A stretch of 64,000 bases of DNA, from positions 142,644 through 206,643 of the forward strand of contig VWYX01001280.1 in assembly GCA_013396525.1 (NCBI GenBank). Direction: 5' to 3'. The notes below the pieces were generated by a model that saw nothing but the letters and a program-made list of their open reading frames with translations, was not told where the DNA came from and ran no database searches. The position numbers were made by a program, and so were the translations under genes. The number at the start of each line of letters is the position of its first letter. Within the stretch, counting starts at the first letter, position 1. Below are positions 38,301 to 50,300 of this stretch, piece after piece. The DNA comes from Chaetorhynchus papuensis (taxonomy: Eukaryota; Chordata; Aves; Passeriformes; Rhipiduridae).

Positions 38301-41300
38301 CACTGCTCTCTGGAGTCTCCAGCGTAATTCCTCTCTCTCCTCTCCCCTCAGACATCATCTCCCCTCCAAAATCTCAGGCTCTGGTTATCTCTATACATTC
38401 AAAATTAGAAAAGCCCAGGATATCCCACAAAGCAAGATAATTATCTTTTATAAACACGTACAACAGACTTACTAAGTGATGTCCTCCAACTCCTCCTACA
38501 AATAGCTGCAAGATTACATCAGAATTTTCTGCTACCAATAACGGCTTATTTCGGGTCTGTGCAACAGGAACATGGCAGCAGCTATAGGCAGTGCCTGAAA
38601 CAGATGAGGGCTGCATGCCCTGGCTGAGGAGCTGGGCTGTATCCGTACCAAAGCAGTGTTAGGTTACAGGGTAACACTTACACGGGTGTCTGGGAGAGGT
38701 AAAAATATCTGCACTGAGAAACAGCCCTCAAATTACTCAGAAACTTCTCAAAGCTGCAGGAGCAAGACTGTCAAGGGGAAAAAATTATTACTTTTGAGAG
38801 ATGAGAAAAGGGGAAGCATTGTTGATTTTAGAGAGCGTGCAATCTGAAACCCCGGCTGTACCATGCAGCACACATGAGACAAGACAATTACCATTTAATC
38901 AGGAGCTTTGCTCACTTTCTTCTACCCATTTGGAAAGCTAAAATGATTGTTTCAGAATGTCTCTTTATCCTTTTGTTCCATTTCCTTCCACATAGTTTCC
39001 ATTTTCCTAGATTTAGGGGGGCTTATTTTCTAAAAAGTGTTTCTTTAAGTTATTTTTAAAATATAAATACAGGGAAGTCAGTGTCTAATATTTATAATTG
39101 GACAATAAAGCCAAACGAATTCATCCAGACTGAAATACTTAACTGTTCAGAAGAAGACTCACCAGATTTCCAAAAAGCCTAGGGCACACGAGCACGTGCA
39201 TAGGAACAAAAGCACTGTGATTGTTGTTGCTTTTTGATGCCAAACACCTTGACCTAAAAGTTTAGCAGCTCTTAATCAGGTATAAATTTAGACCCAGCCT
39301 AAAATGGCATAAAGGAGATTTAATGGCAGACTGGGACAGGGACTGAAAGGTTAGGGGAAAGAAATAAACCCTGATCAAGAAGAAAACTCAAACATGCTTC
39401 CCACCCACAAAGCTGAACATCTGCCTTTGGAGCAGATGTTGCAAAGCAGAATTCCCTCTGGTAGCCCCAAGGAAGGCCACACACAAATTTTCTTAATTCT
39501 GTCTCTTCCACATTTCACAGACCTGGAATGACAGTTCTCTAAACAAAAACTTCCAGCTTTAGCTCACAAATGCTTACAGGAAGGTATGGCAGGAAAAACA
39601 TTAATAGGCTGATCTAGCAGGGAATTTTATCTGGAAATATCAGTGGTAACTATCTTATGCAGGGGATATCCTGGACATTTTTATGCATAAAGATACCTGG
39701 AGCCCAGGAAGCAGGAGGAGAGATGGCATGTTAAGGGTATTAATGCAATACAGAAAATTTGAGCAGAATTTTAACATGGGACCTTCTCCCATCCGGGTTA
39801 AGGAACAGGCTCAGGCAGAATCAGTAGCTCAGTGACTCTGGAGCAGTATCAGACCCCAGTCTCCTGTGAAGGCACTCAGAGAACAAACTGCATGCAGAGA
39901 AGAACAATTAATCACATAAAGGAACCAAAAGCCTTTCTCTGAAGGCCCCTCTCGTTTCCCTTTAAGCATCTTCTCTTTCCTGAAAACTCAATGTTGGACT
40001 GGTCTTACATTCAGCTCCCCATAATTGCCACGTTCCCCAGAATGGCCCAGAGAGCACCATTTTTGGGGTTCCCTAGTAAGAGTCAGCATTCAGCAGAGCA
40101 CAGGCCAACACCCTCAGCCTAACCAACCGCCCTCCCTCCCAGCAAACATCCCCCTGGCTGGAGCAGTCAGTACCCTCTGTGGGAGAGCTGAACTTGGTCT
40201 CGTTGACGAAGGTGGACAGGTCAGAGGGCTGTGGGTAGTCCTGCTTGTCCGTGTTCAGGTCCACAGTCATGCAGGTCCACTTCTGACCCGTCACGGAGGA
40301 CGCCAGTTTCTCCTCGTCCGTGGCGTGAACCACCGTGGAGATGACAGGAGGTGTTTCTGGAGTTGGCAGTGGAGTAGGATCCTGCAGCAAACAAGAGCCA
40401 ATTAATTCCATTATCTTTCACTAACACGTGGCACAGCTCAATCTCTGAATTCCTCTGCACCGCCAGGGCCATCTTTTTAACTCCGTAACCTCTGCTGCAG
40501 CTCTGTGTAAAATACCTAATGGAAAATACCAACTCTACCAGCAGCAAGTTTTCCCAGCATAACTAAGCTCTTTGATGATAAACACTTGCATTGCAAAGCT
40601 GCTTTGATAGCAGGGAAGAAAGAAGAGCCAGAGCTGTTGAAATCTGTTAGGCACTTGACACAAGTGGCACACATCACCCATCACTGAAGTCTCTGACTAC
40701 CAAAACTGACTTTTTAGGCTTCCCTCATAGGAGCAAACCTTCCTAGGTCCACGAGGTCGTGAACCCTTTCCCCTTTCTTCACTTCTACGCTGTCGAGCAG
40801 CACAAATAAAAGGGCAGGATGGATAACAGGAAGCGGAACAGCAGCGTGGAAGGAGCTGTGCCACATCAAAGCAGTCAGGCCTTTGTAGAAGAGCAGCTTT
40901 TGTTAACTTCTCTTCCAAGAAAACCACCTGCCAGCAGTTTACAACACGGAATCAAACTATCCAAGCACATGTTCCTGGTAGATCAGCCCACTTGGTTTAT
41001 TTCTATTTCCTTTTCAGCCCACCAATTCGGTGCATTCAGTTTCTTACTTTCTAATCTTAAAATGCCAGGGTGGATAGTGATGTCTCATTTTTCAGACAAC
41101 TGACTGAAGAGATTTATTCATATCCTTGCTCCATCTTAACACAGGGCTTTCCAAAGTACATTTGCTAATACCCTAACTGGAATTCCCAGAGCAAATACTA
41201 GATCTGTGTTGTATACACACTTCTAGAGACCAAAAGGTTAATGCCTTATGGTTATAGCTTAATGCACTATACTTGGACACCAATACACAAAACACTCTTC

Positions 41301-44300
41301 TGTTATTAAATGTACAATTCCACAATTAAATTAATTAAATTTCCCCCTTTTTGCCCCTTCAAGAACACAAATTACATGCATCAAAATAAGGCAGCACTTT
41401 ACCTGAGAAGGAGGATCTGATAGTGGGGATCTTTTTGGTGATTTTTTCACCCTAAATGTATCACTGAAAATAAAGTTCAAACTCTTAATATGGTAACAGC
41501 AGCAAGAATCAGGTCATTTCACACTTAGCAAGAGACAGCCACAGACAATGCAACCTCTGTAAGCCCTTCTGCATTAAAATCCCATCCCTTAGGCAGCAGC
41601 ACCACAGAGAAACATGCCATGGGTACATATTTCTGTCATGCACTTGGAACAGGCCTCGATTCCCCAAAAGCTGAGAGCAGCAGGATTGCCATATTTTCCA
41701 TGCTAACTCCTGACACATTCACAGAGCAGAGTTACTGCTCGGCTGCAATTCAAATCCCTGCCCCACCACAGGCACCCTCCAGGGCCCTGTGGAAATGATT
41801 TGGCTTCTGTCTGCTTCAGTTTCCCATCCAAAAATTAGGTCTAACCCACACCTTTATCTGAGAATTAAAACTCTGATAAACTTAGGCTCCGATGACCCCA
41901 AAAACCATGAAGAAAAAACCTGGTCTGCTTTAGATGAACAGAATAAAACCATCTGAGGCAGATGCTGTTCCCCAGATGCCAGAACAAGCTGTGTCATTAT
42001 AAATGGGCACAAGAGACCTTTTAAAAACAAATACAACAAGAAATATGGCAATTCTGCTTCCAGTTCCCCTGACACCTCACAGTGCAGACTGGGAGCACGG
42101 ACACTGTAGCCCTCCAAAATCCCACAGGTTTCAGTCGAGCAAAAGGAATGAACAACATACATTATGTCATGATGGTGGATAATTACGAATGTTGCCTTTT
42201 TGTTTATTCACAATTGGCTAAAAGTATTTTCTAACCAGGAATAAACTAATTCTCTATCCGTTCTCTTGATGCACATTGCCAGAGTTATTCAAAACCATTT
42301 ATGTTACGAGCTGCAAGAGGGAGAAAAATACCACAGCAAACTCACTGATAAAGACTTTATGTCTGAACTGAGATGCAGTGGCAAAAATTACTGCCACCAG
42401 CTCATCCCTGAGCAAGGTTGACACCAGAAATTCTAATGGTGGATTTCAATCGGCAGAGGGTAAATCAATACCACTTCTAGAGGGGAAAATAAATTGGGCG
42501 GCTGAATATTGGTGTGTTCAATGCCATTAATTATCCAGTTATGATGACAGAATTAATTAGGATAACTTCTTCCTTTAAGAAAGGACAAGCACTTTATGCA
42601 GTATTTCTAAGGATTGATGGTACAATGTTGTTCAGTGGTAGAAATAAAACTTTCATATTTTAGCTCAAGGATATAAAATCTCCCCAGTTTTTAAATGAGG
42701 ATCTTCTTTGATAGGCAACAGATAATGAGGCAACAGATTCTTCAAACTCATTCACAGTCAGGCATTACTTAAAATAGCTTTCATATGTGCAAGTGAAGTG
42801 AAATCATTAACATAAAAGCTTCATGCTGAATAATAACTGATCATGCTGCAAAATAAATAAGTAAAATTAAAAAGCCCATAAATCAAAGAGGAAATTTGAA
42901 TTGTTAGCTTAGAATTACTTACAACAGAGAACATACAGATATCACATCTTCTACCATCCTAAGACAAATAAGACAAAGAAAAGAGAGACAGACAGAAGGA
43001 ACTGACAAAAAAGATTAACCTACAAATACTCTGTTAATGTTAATGTGTTAAGGCAATCTGATCATGCATATTTTCTACCTGTGGCATCTTAACCCCTACT
43101 TTTTATTGTGAAATACATGAGGAGAAAAAAAAATATTCATCAAGTCCTTCAATGTTTTCCAGTTCAATGCTATACTTCTGACACGCTTTCATCTTACCAA
43201 ACACATTTTTCAAAGCTGATGCCCTCAAGTTCCTTTCAACACACAAACTGTCCTTGCCTTCACTGATGGAGGCCACCTGCTCGCTTTTCAAAACATGGTA
43301 TTTGTTATTATATGAGATGCAAAACTGCTCCTGAATGGCAGCTAAGCTTAAGGAGAGGGCACGGTTATTCCAGGGTTTGTCATGTTTGCTGATGTGTTGT
43401 GACAGCACAGAAAAAGCTACTTGACCATTTCAGTAGGTCAGGACAGAAAATGCCATTTCTTTAAATCTCAGCTGGTTTGGTTCTCTCCAAAACCTAACCT
43501 GGTGTTCTGACAGAGCAAACTGGTTTCCCCCAAACCAGAACCAAACCCTGTCAAACAGCTTAGGCTAAGAAAGGTTTTCATTTACTTATAAGCTTGGCAG
43601 CTTCTGCTCATCTCTCCTCACGTGCAATGCTCACGACAGCTGGCACCTTCCACTTCTAAACAGCCTCCAGCCACCCAAGAGCTTCCAGAGCATTGCACAA
43701 GCAGTGCCTCTCCAAACCACCTATTTTTACTCATCACTGTGAGCTGGTGCTGGGGAGGCATCAGCTGCTCTTTGCTCAGCACCACCTGAGCAATGTGATT
43801 TGTCTCCAAGCAGCTCAGCACTCAGGTAGATGAGCAGAGAGCAGTCTGTGTTGAGCTGACACCTCTTCTAAAAACCTCATCTTTTCACAGGGAGGTCAGG
43901 GTTAGACTGCTGCAGGTTTCATTCGAGAACAAAAATGGCTTATTTTTATTGATTTAACACATTACACTGAGCACATGGCTCAGATTCAAAGTAGTGCAAG
44001 CTTAGCAAAGGCTTAAACTCACGCCTGGCTTCCTCACCTCTAATCTAGAAATCACTGCCTTCCACAGGAGAAAGTCATTTTCAAACTGGTCCATAGGGCT
44101 TGATTCCTGCACCCCTCAACAATGCTAACAAAACCTACTGCCACTGCCTCCCCTGGCATCCCCTAACAAGCTTTAGGGTAATTTTCTTCTAGAAAGTACC
44201 ACAGCTGCAGGCTGCAATGTGTTATTAATATGCAGAGTCTCCTCTTTGTAAAAAAAAAAAAAACCAAAAAACGCTTGCAAAAGCAGGTTACAGGACTGCA

Positions 44301-47300
44301 GTGAGAAACACTCAACACAACACAGTGAAAGCAGTGCCCAGCACGGGCTGGGAATTCCTGCAGCCCTCCTGACCCAAGAACTTGTGAGCCCTGAGCTGGG
44401 GAAGCTTCACTTCTCCACCATGATAAAGACCAGCAGTGAACTCGGTGATTCTAGGACAGAGCTTTCCCGTGATGGATTTTCCCAAGGACAAATGCGGCTT
44501 AGCAAACTCTCTGTAAACTCATTTTGCCCCTAAATTAATAACTCTGGAATTCTTTCCAATATTCAAAGCAGATGGAAGAACCCAAGAGGCCCACACTAGG
44601 GGTCTGTCAACTCCAGCTACTGGAAGGCACAAGGAGACTCTGGCTGGCTGCAAAAACTTAAGGATCTGGTGATATTAAAATTCCCCTCTGCGCTTTGCCA
44701 GTAAGATTCAAATTGTTCCTCTCTTGCTGTCACACTTTTAAATCTTCTTGGTTTGGACCAAACCAGTTTGGAGTGCAGGCTTGGAAAATGTGTCATTTAC
44801 CACTAAATTTCAGGTATACCTCAAAAAGAAGCAACACCAGAAAAAACAGGCTCCTCTCTCAAAGAACATAACTCAACTTCACAGTGGTCTAAACTACCCA
44901 TAAGTCAGAAATGCCCCTAGGAAGAAAATAGTAGCACAAGCTTCCTCAAATCTGACAAGGGACTTGAATTAGAAGCTTGGAAGGCAGGAGGCTGTTCAGA
45001 AAAATCTGAATAACCTCCATCTCACCCTGCACAGGAGGTCAGCTTTTGTACTGCTTTACATTAACCATGTTATCTTCTTATCTTAAACTGGCATTTAAAA
45101 TTTTTGCTCCCATTTTTGTTAGCTAGCTGGAACATTTAAACCATAAAGGAACATAAACTGAGATACTTTCTTATAGATACACACAGGAGATCAATTTCAA
45201 ATATGTGGGATATAAACTTAGTGGTCACCAACTCAAAATAACCATATCTGAACAAATAAAGCAACATGCAAATCAGCAACCAGCCACAGAGGATTTTAAC
45301 CAAATATCTACAACCAGCAACGTAGAAAATTTATCCTGGAATTTGTCACCTGTGTCTAAAAGTTGGATATTTCCCTAACATGTAGCAGTTTTGGAGATTT
45401 TAAACTTTCTGCACAATTGCAAGCTCTCTCATAAAAAGGAATTTTTTCACATTTTTTAGTTGTGTATGTAAAAAAAAATACCTTTCAGTACTGCACTCTT
45501 CTGTTTCAGTTTATTTTTTTTTAAATACCATAAGTCACTGGATAAAACCATCTTCCTGCTGTTTGCAGTATGAGATTTGTCACTGCCTTACTATTTCACA
45601 TCCCACGCTCAAAAACAATGATTCACGAAATAGTTGTGCTGGTGTGATTACTCTGATCATCTTAAACGACATCAATTTCCCAGGATGAGATCACAGAAAA
45701 TTTGTTACAAAACTGACAAAATTACAATTTAACCAGGTTCAAAACTACACTGAGCCCAAAGACTTAAAAAATGAAGTTGCCTAATGTGGGTTGGTAGCTC
45801 TGGAATTATCAAATTATTGAGGAAACAGGTTGAGGGTGAGCTGAAACAGTCCCCCCAGCGTGATTCCAGCTGTGGCCACCAACACCCAAGGTCACCTCCC
45901 TCTCTCTATTCAAACACAAATCCTGTGTAACTGTGCTAAGGGGGAGGAACGTGCTGCTTCTATTCTAGAAACGTCTCTGCCCTTTAACTTACGTTTTTAG
46001 TGGCGTCTTCTTCTTCTTGGCAGGTTTGTTCAGGCTGTCTCCCTCCGTCCCGTTGGTTTCGTTGGCACTGGCTGGTATCTCAAAGGAAGCTGGAGATTTG
46101 GAAGGCGAGCTGGCTATCTTAGAGGAAGACTTGAAAGGGTCAATGGAGTCCTCGCACATGTCCGGCTCGAAGCTGTACGTTTGTTGGGGCAGTTTGGGCG
46201 ATTCCTGCATTTTTGTACTGGATGAGAAGGGGTTAAAGTTGGGATCATCCCACTTGTCGATATCAAAAGTGTAAGAGCCTTTTGTGATGGGGATTTCGTT
46301 TGGATCAGCGGGCGACTTGGTCGGGGTGGTCGGAGCATTGTCAAGCTTCTCCACCGGTTTTTTAGTCTTTGGCCTCCGGAGCGGCATTTTAGCACCAGGC
46401 TTTTTCCCTGCTTTTTTGGGAGGAGGAGCGCTCTCCTGCTGCTCTTCGCTCCCCCCTTTCTCCTCAGAGTAATCAAACTCCAGCCTCACGGCGACGCCTT
46501 TGACGGGAGGGTCCTCCTGTCCCCCGGTGTCCGGCGGAGTCACCTCCACGGCCTCGGGGGCCGTTGTTAGAGGCGGTGCTTTCCTGCTGGCAGGGGGAGA
46601 GTTCTGCACTTTGCCACCTCCGGAGCTAAATGCACTAATCCCTTCGAAACGGTCCGGATCCGAAGGGTCGGATCCTTCAGGCACAGGCGGCGCCTCCTCT
46701 TTCTCAGCAGAGATTTTGGAAGGTTCAGTACATTCGGGCTTTGCTGAGTCAGCCTTCACCTCAGGTGCTTTATCCTCACAAGCTGCTTGGCCAAGCTCAG
46801 GCGGCTCTTGTGGGGTTTCCTTCACCAGGGGAGCATCCAGAGGTTTTTTGGCTGGCTGCTTCTTTTTTAAGGAAGCTGGTCTGGGTTTTTTCGTTCTCTT
46901 GAGGGTACTGGAAGCACTGCTCGAACCAGTACCGTACGCATCTGCTGACGGTGCTAACGTCTCACTGTTGCCGAGGTAAGATGCTCCATCAAAATCGCTG
47001 GCCTGCAGGCTGAGAGACCGAGACAACGTGGATTTGGAAACCGGGACCGAATCCGTGGATTTTCTCCGGACATTTGCTTTGGGGTCGCGATTCTTCGGCT
47101 CTGCGGAGCTCGGTCCTAAGGCATGGAGAGAATCGACCAGCTCGATGTTGTCGAAGTCCAAGTTGTAGGTTCCACTGCTGGCTATGGGCTTGTCCTCGTC
47201 GAAGACAGTGGAGAAGGAATGGGGAGGGGGGCGGAAAGGGCTCTCTTGAACTGGTTCGCTGTGTGACACATCGGTTACGGGTTCAGCTTCTGAGCACGGC

Positions 47301-50300
47301 CCTGTGGGAACACACAGAAAGCTCAGCGGACTTCAAACATGTTTTTAGAGCTGGGATTTAGGAAGTTTTATTGTAATCTAATATTACTGCAAGTAAAAGA
47401 AAAAGACATTAAAATCATACACATTCACTAAGTGAACCGGACTGACTTTTCCCATACATGAACTAGACTAGGGGAAAAAATAGATCTGTTCTCCCCAGAA
47501 CAGGATTCAAGGCAAGTTTCACGAAAAGACAAAATACATATTTGCAACAGCCTCTAAAGCACCTCTTCTGAACTATCACTTATAGAGACGGATATGACCA
47601 TAACAAACTAAATATTCCAAATACCAGAAAAACTGCACATAAAGCACTTTTTTACTCCCATTTTCTACTGCCATAAAGAGTTCACACAATCGTGTCAGAG
47701 CTCTTATGCAGTAAATCTCCTGTAAATTGACTGGTGCTTCGGTAATTACATGTTGACCTTAAGTTTTGTTTCCCATGTGCTAATTTTACCAATTTACCCA
47801 GAGGAGAATGGCTTCCTCTCCACAACCCATCAATGTTGCTCCTTTATCTGCCCCAAGCACTCAATATACTCTACTCTGACCTCATAATTACAAGTTTATA
47901 ATAAGAGATGAGTAACTGAGAACTTAATATGAAATAAATTATGGTAAAGGTAAGAAAAAAGTCATTTAGAGAACTCCACAAATATTTTCAGTTGAAAAAA
48001 TCTTCCTTTAAAAAGCTAGAAGCTCCCTACAGATTATTTAAACCAGGTTTTTCCAAGTGTAGTTCTAACTTGTTGATGAAAAGAAAATTTTGTAGACAGA
48101 TTTATATGTTAAACCTCTTAATCCAAGCAGCTTTCCATTGCAATTAAACGTTTCCTTATTGAATGGAATCCTAAAATGATTCACAGAAGTCTCTTCGCCT
48201 AGGATATAACAACTCTATTGGACAAAGTAGAAAAAGACAGTGCAGAACAAAAAACCAGAAAATATGCAGGTAGGAAAGCATGAAGGTGAAGGTCCTTGCT
48301 GCCTTCCAGCTCGTTAGGTTGATTATTCAGATGTTTTACAAATCCTGCACGTGGTTTGCTCCTGCTGTGACTGTACTACACTGATGTGAATGTACCACGG
48401 TCACCTCTGTCCCTGCGTGTCCCTGTGGGGTACCAGAGCCTGGGACAGCTCTCCCCAGCTCCCAGTTCAGGCTGGGCTCAGCCAGCTGCTCACAGCTCTC
48501 ACTGAGGAGCAAAATGCCCCCGTGCTTCCTGTTGAAGCAACACAGCCTTCTTCACTTGTCATTTTTTTTTTAATTATGCAATTATAAAGAAAAACAGTCA
48601 AACAAAAATGAATGCTTTGCTCAGCCCTAAACGATATCAGAGACATTTCTGCTCATCCTTTTCATACCAACCCTGACATGTTTTCAAAATAACTCTCATT
48701 TTGCCCTGCTACATTCATTAACAGTGTTCATAAAAGCAATACAGACAATCAATTATTATTTCAGTGAGAAGCTATGAACGGATTAAGAACAGGGAAAAAA
48801 AAATTCCTTTGTTTCAGAAGAAATTGTATGTCTGCTCAGAGACTGCAAGAATTATTATTTATGGGCGTAGAGGGCAGCAAAGGATTTAAGGGAATTGGAC
48901 ACATTTCCCAAAGTGGCACCATGTACTTCCAGAGACTGTCAAAGGGATGACAGCTACGCAGTTTCTCTTTCAAGACTGTGAAAGTTCACTAGGATACATC
49001 AATTAAAATAATATTCTAATGTGTTTTTCTGCTAAATGAATGCTAATAGCGTGGCAGTACTTCAGAACAGTTTACTTTCCTCCTTAATCCCCACTGGTTT
49101 GGGCTTGGTTTCAGCCTGGCTGAGGGGTCATTAATTAGGCTTCATTTGCCAGCCGAGCTGGTGCTCACTTCACACACACATCACTTTGTGACACTGATGG
49201 GGCTCCTGTTAAGGGCACTCAGAGAGTGCCATAAACCTCCAGCATTGGCCTAATCTGTCCCTTTCACCCTGGAAGGAGAATGGAAGGCACTTCAGGGGAA
49301 TACATCACAATAAACACTGGGATGTCAGCGGAGTACAAAATGTAGGTCAGCGTGAAATGAAAGTGGGATCTGAACAAGGAATCATCTGCAGTTATGCACT
49401 GTTTTCATTCCAGCCTGCGTCAAAGCCCTCAGCAGCATCGGGGCCCTTGTTCAAAGCAGTATAAACACGCATTAAAACAAAGTAAAATAAAATAAAATAA
49501 ACCACTGCCCTGCAGGGCTTGGACTGTAAATAAGAGGCTGAGGTTTGGGATGCATCACGCAAAGGGAGCGTGCAAGGCTTTGCAGCTACTCACAACAAAC
49601 CAGCATTTAAATTCTGTGTGCTCCACACAGAGCAGGGCTTTAATCTTCTTTAACTGCTTACTTCACGACTTCCTCCTCATCAAATCCTTTTTACTCAAGA
49701 GTACAGATTTCTGCAGAGTGTTGCTCGATATTTTTATTGTTTCTTTATGAAACAAGATGTGAAACTGCCTCAGAAAACATGGCTCTTGGCAAAAGTGAAA
49801 TGCTGCTGTCAGCCTCTTCTGGCTTTACGACAGGACTGGCTCACTCCTGGTAACAGCAGAATTGCTGGGGCAGGAGATATAAATGGTACTCAAGGCTCTA
49901 TTACTACAAAGGGACATGAAGACCATTCTTTCCTGACATTAACAGCCTGTTCAGAGAGCAGTGACATTTGTCCTTTTACAACACAAAATGAAGCTGATCA
50001 GTACCACTACAGTATTTTATTAAAATGCAGTTTGACCACAAAGGAACATACTACGGTTCAAGCTATGGGAATTAAGGCAGGACTTGCCCTAGAGAGGGAC
50101 CAGCACAAGGTTTTCAATCAGGTTTATGCCTTTTACTGGCACTGAGTCACCCACAATTTGTTCTGGTAAGAGCTGCCCACAGGTAGATATTAAGTTTTAT
50201 AAAGCACTCCAAGAATGTGGAGGATAGCTGGGGAACTTATATTGTAATAAAAAAACAGGCAAGCTCCTCAAACTCCCTCATTTCATTCATTGAAAAAGAA

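Larger units (their letters stand above)
36393..45992 (-). other. TACC2 introns between 36392 and 45993
   Basis: Introns 36393-40173, 40382-41402 and 41464-45992. Apart from the candidate exon at 36916-36994, the microexon at 42923-42958 and A/T tracts, nothing was recognised. Notably no CR1 copy is seen across this whole stretch. Confidence 0.6.

Noticed and set aside
49747..50145. 132-codon plus-strand frame in an intron
   Set aside because: No recognised content or splice structure; opposite strand to TACC2; likely chance.
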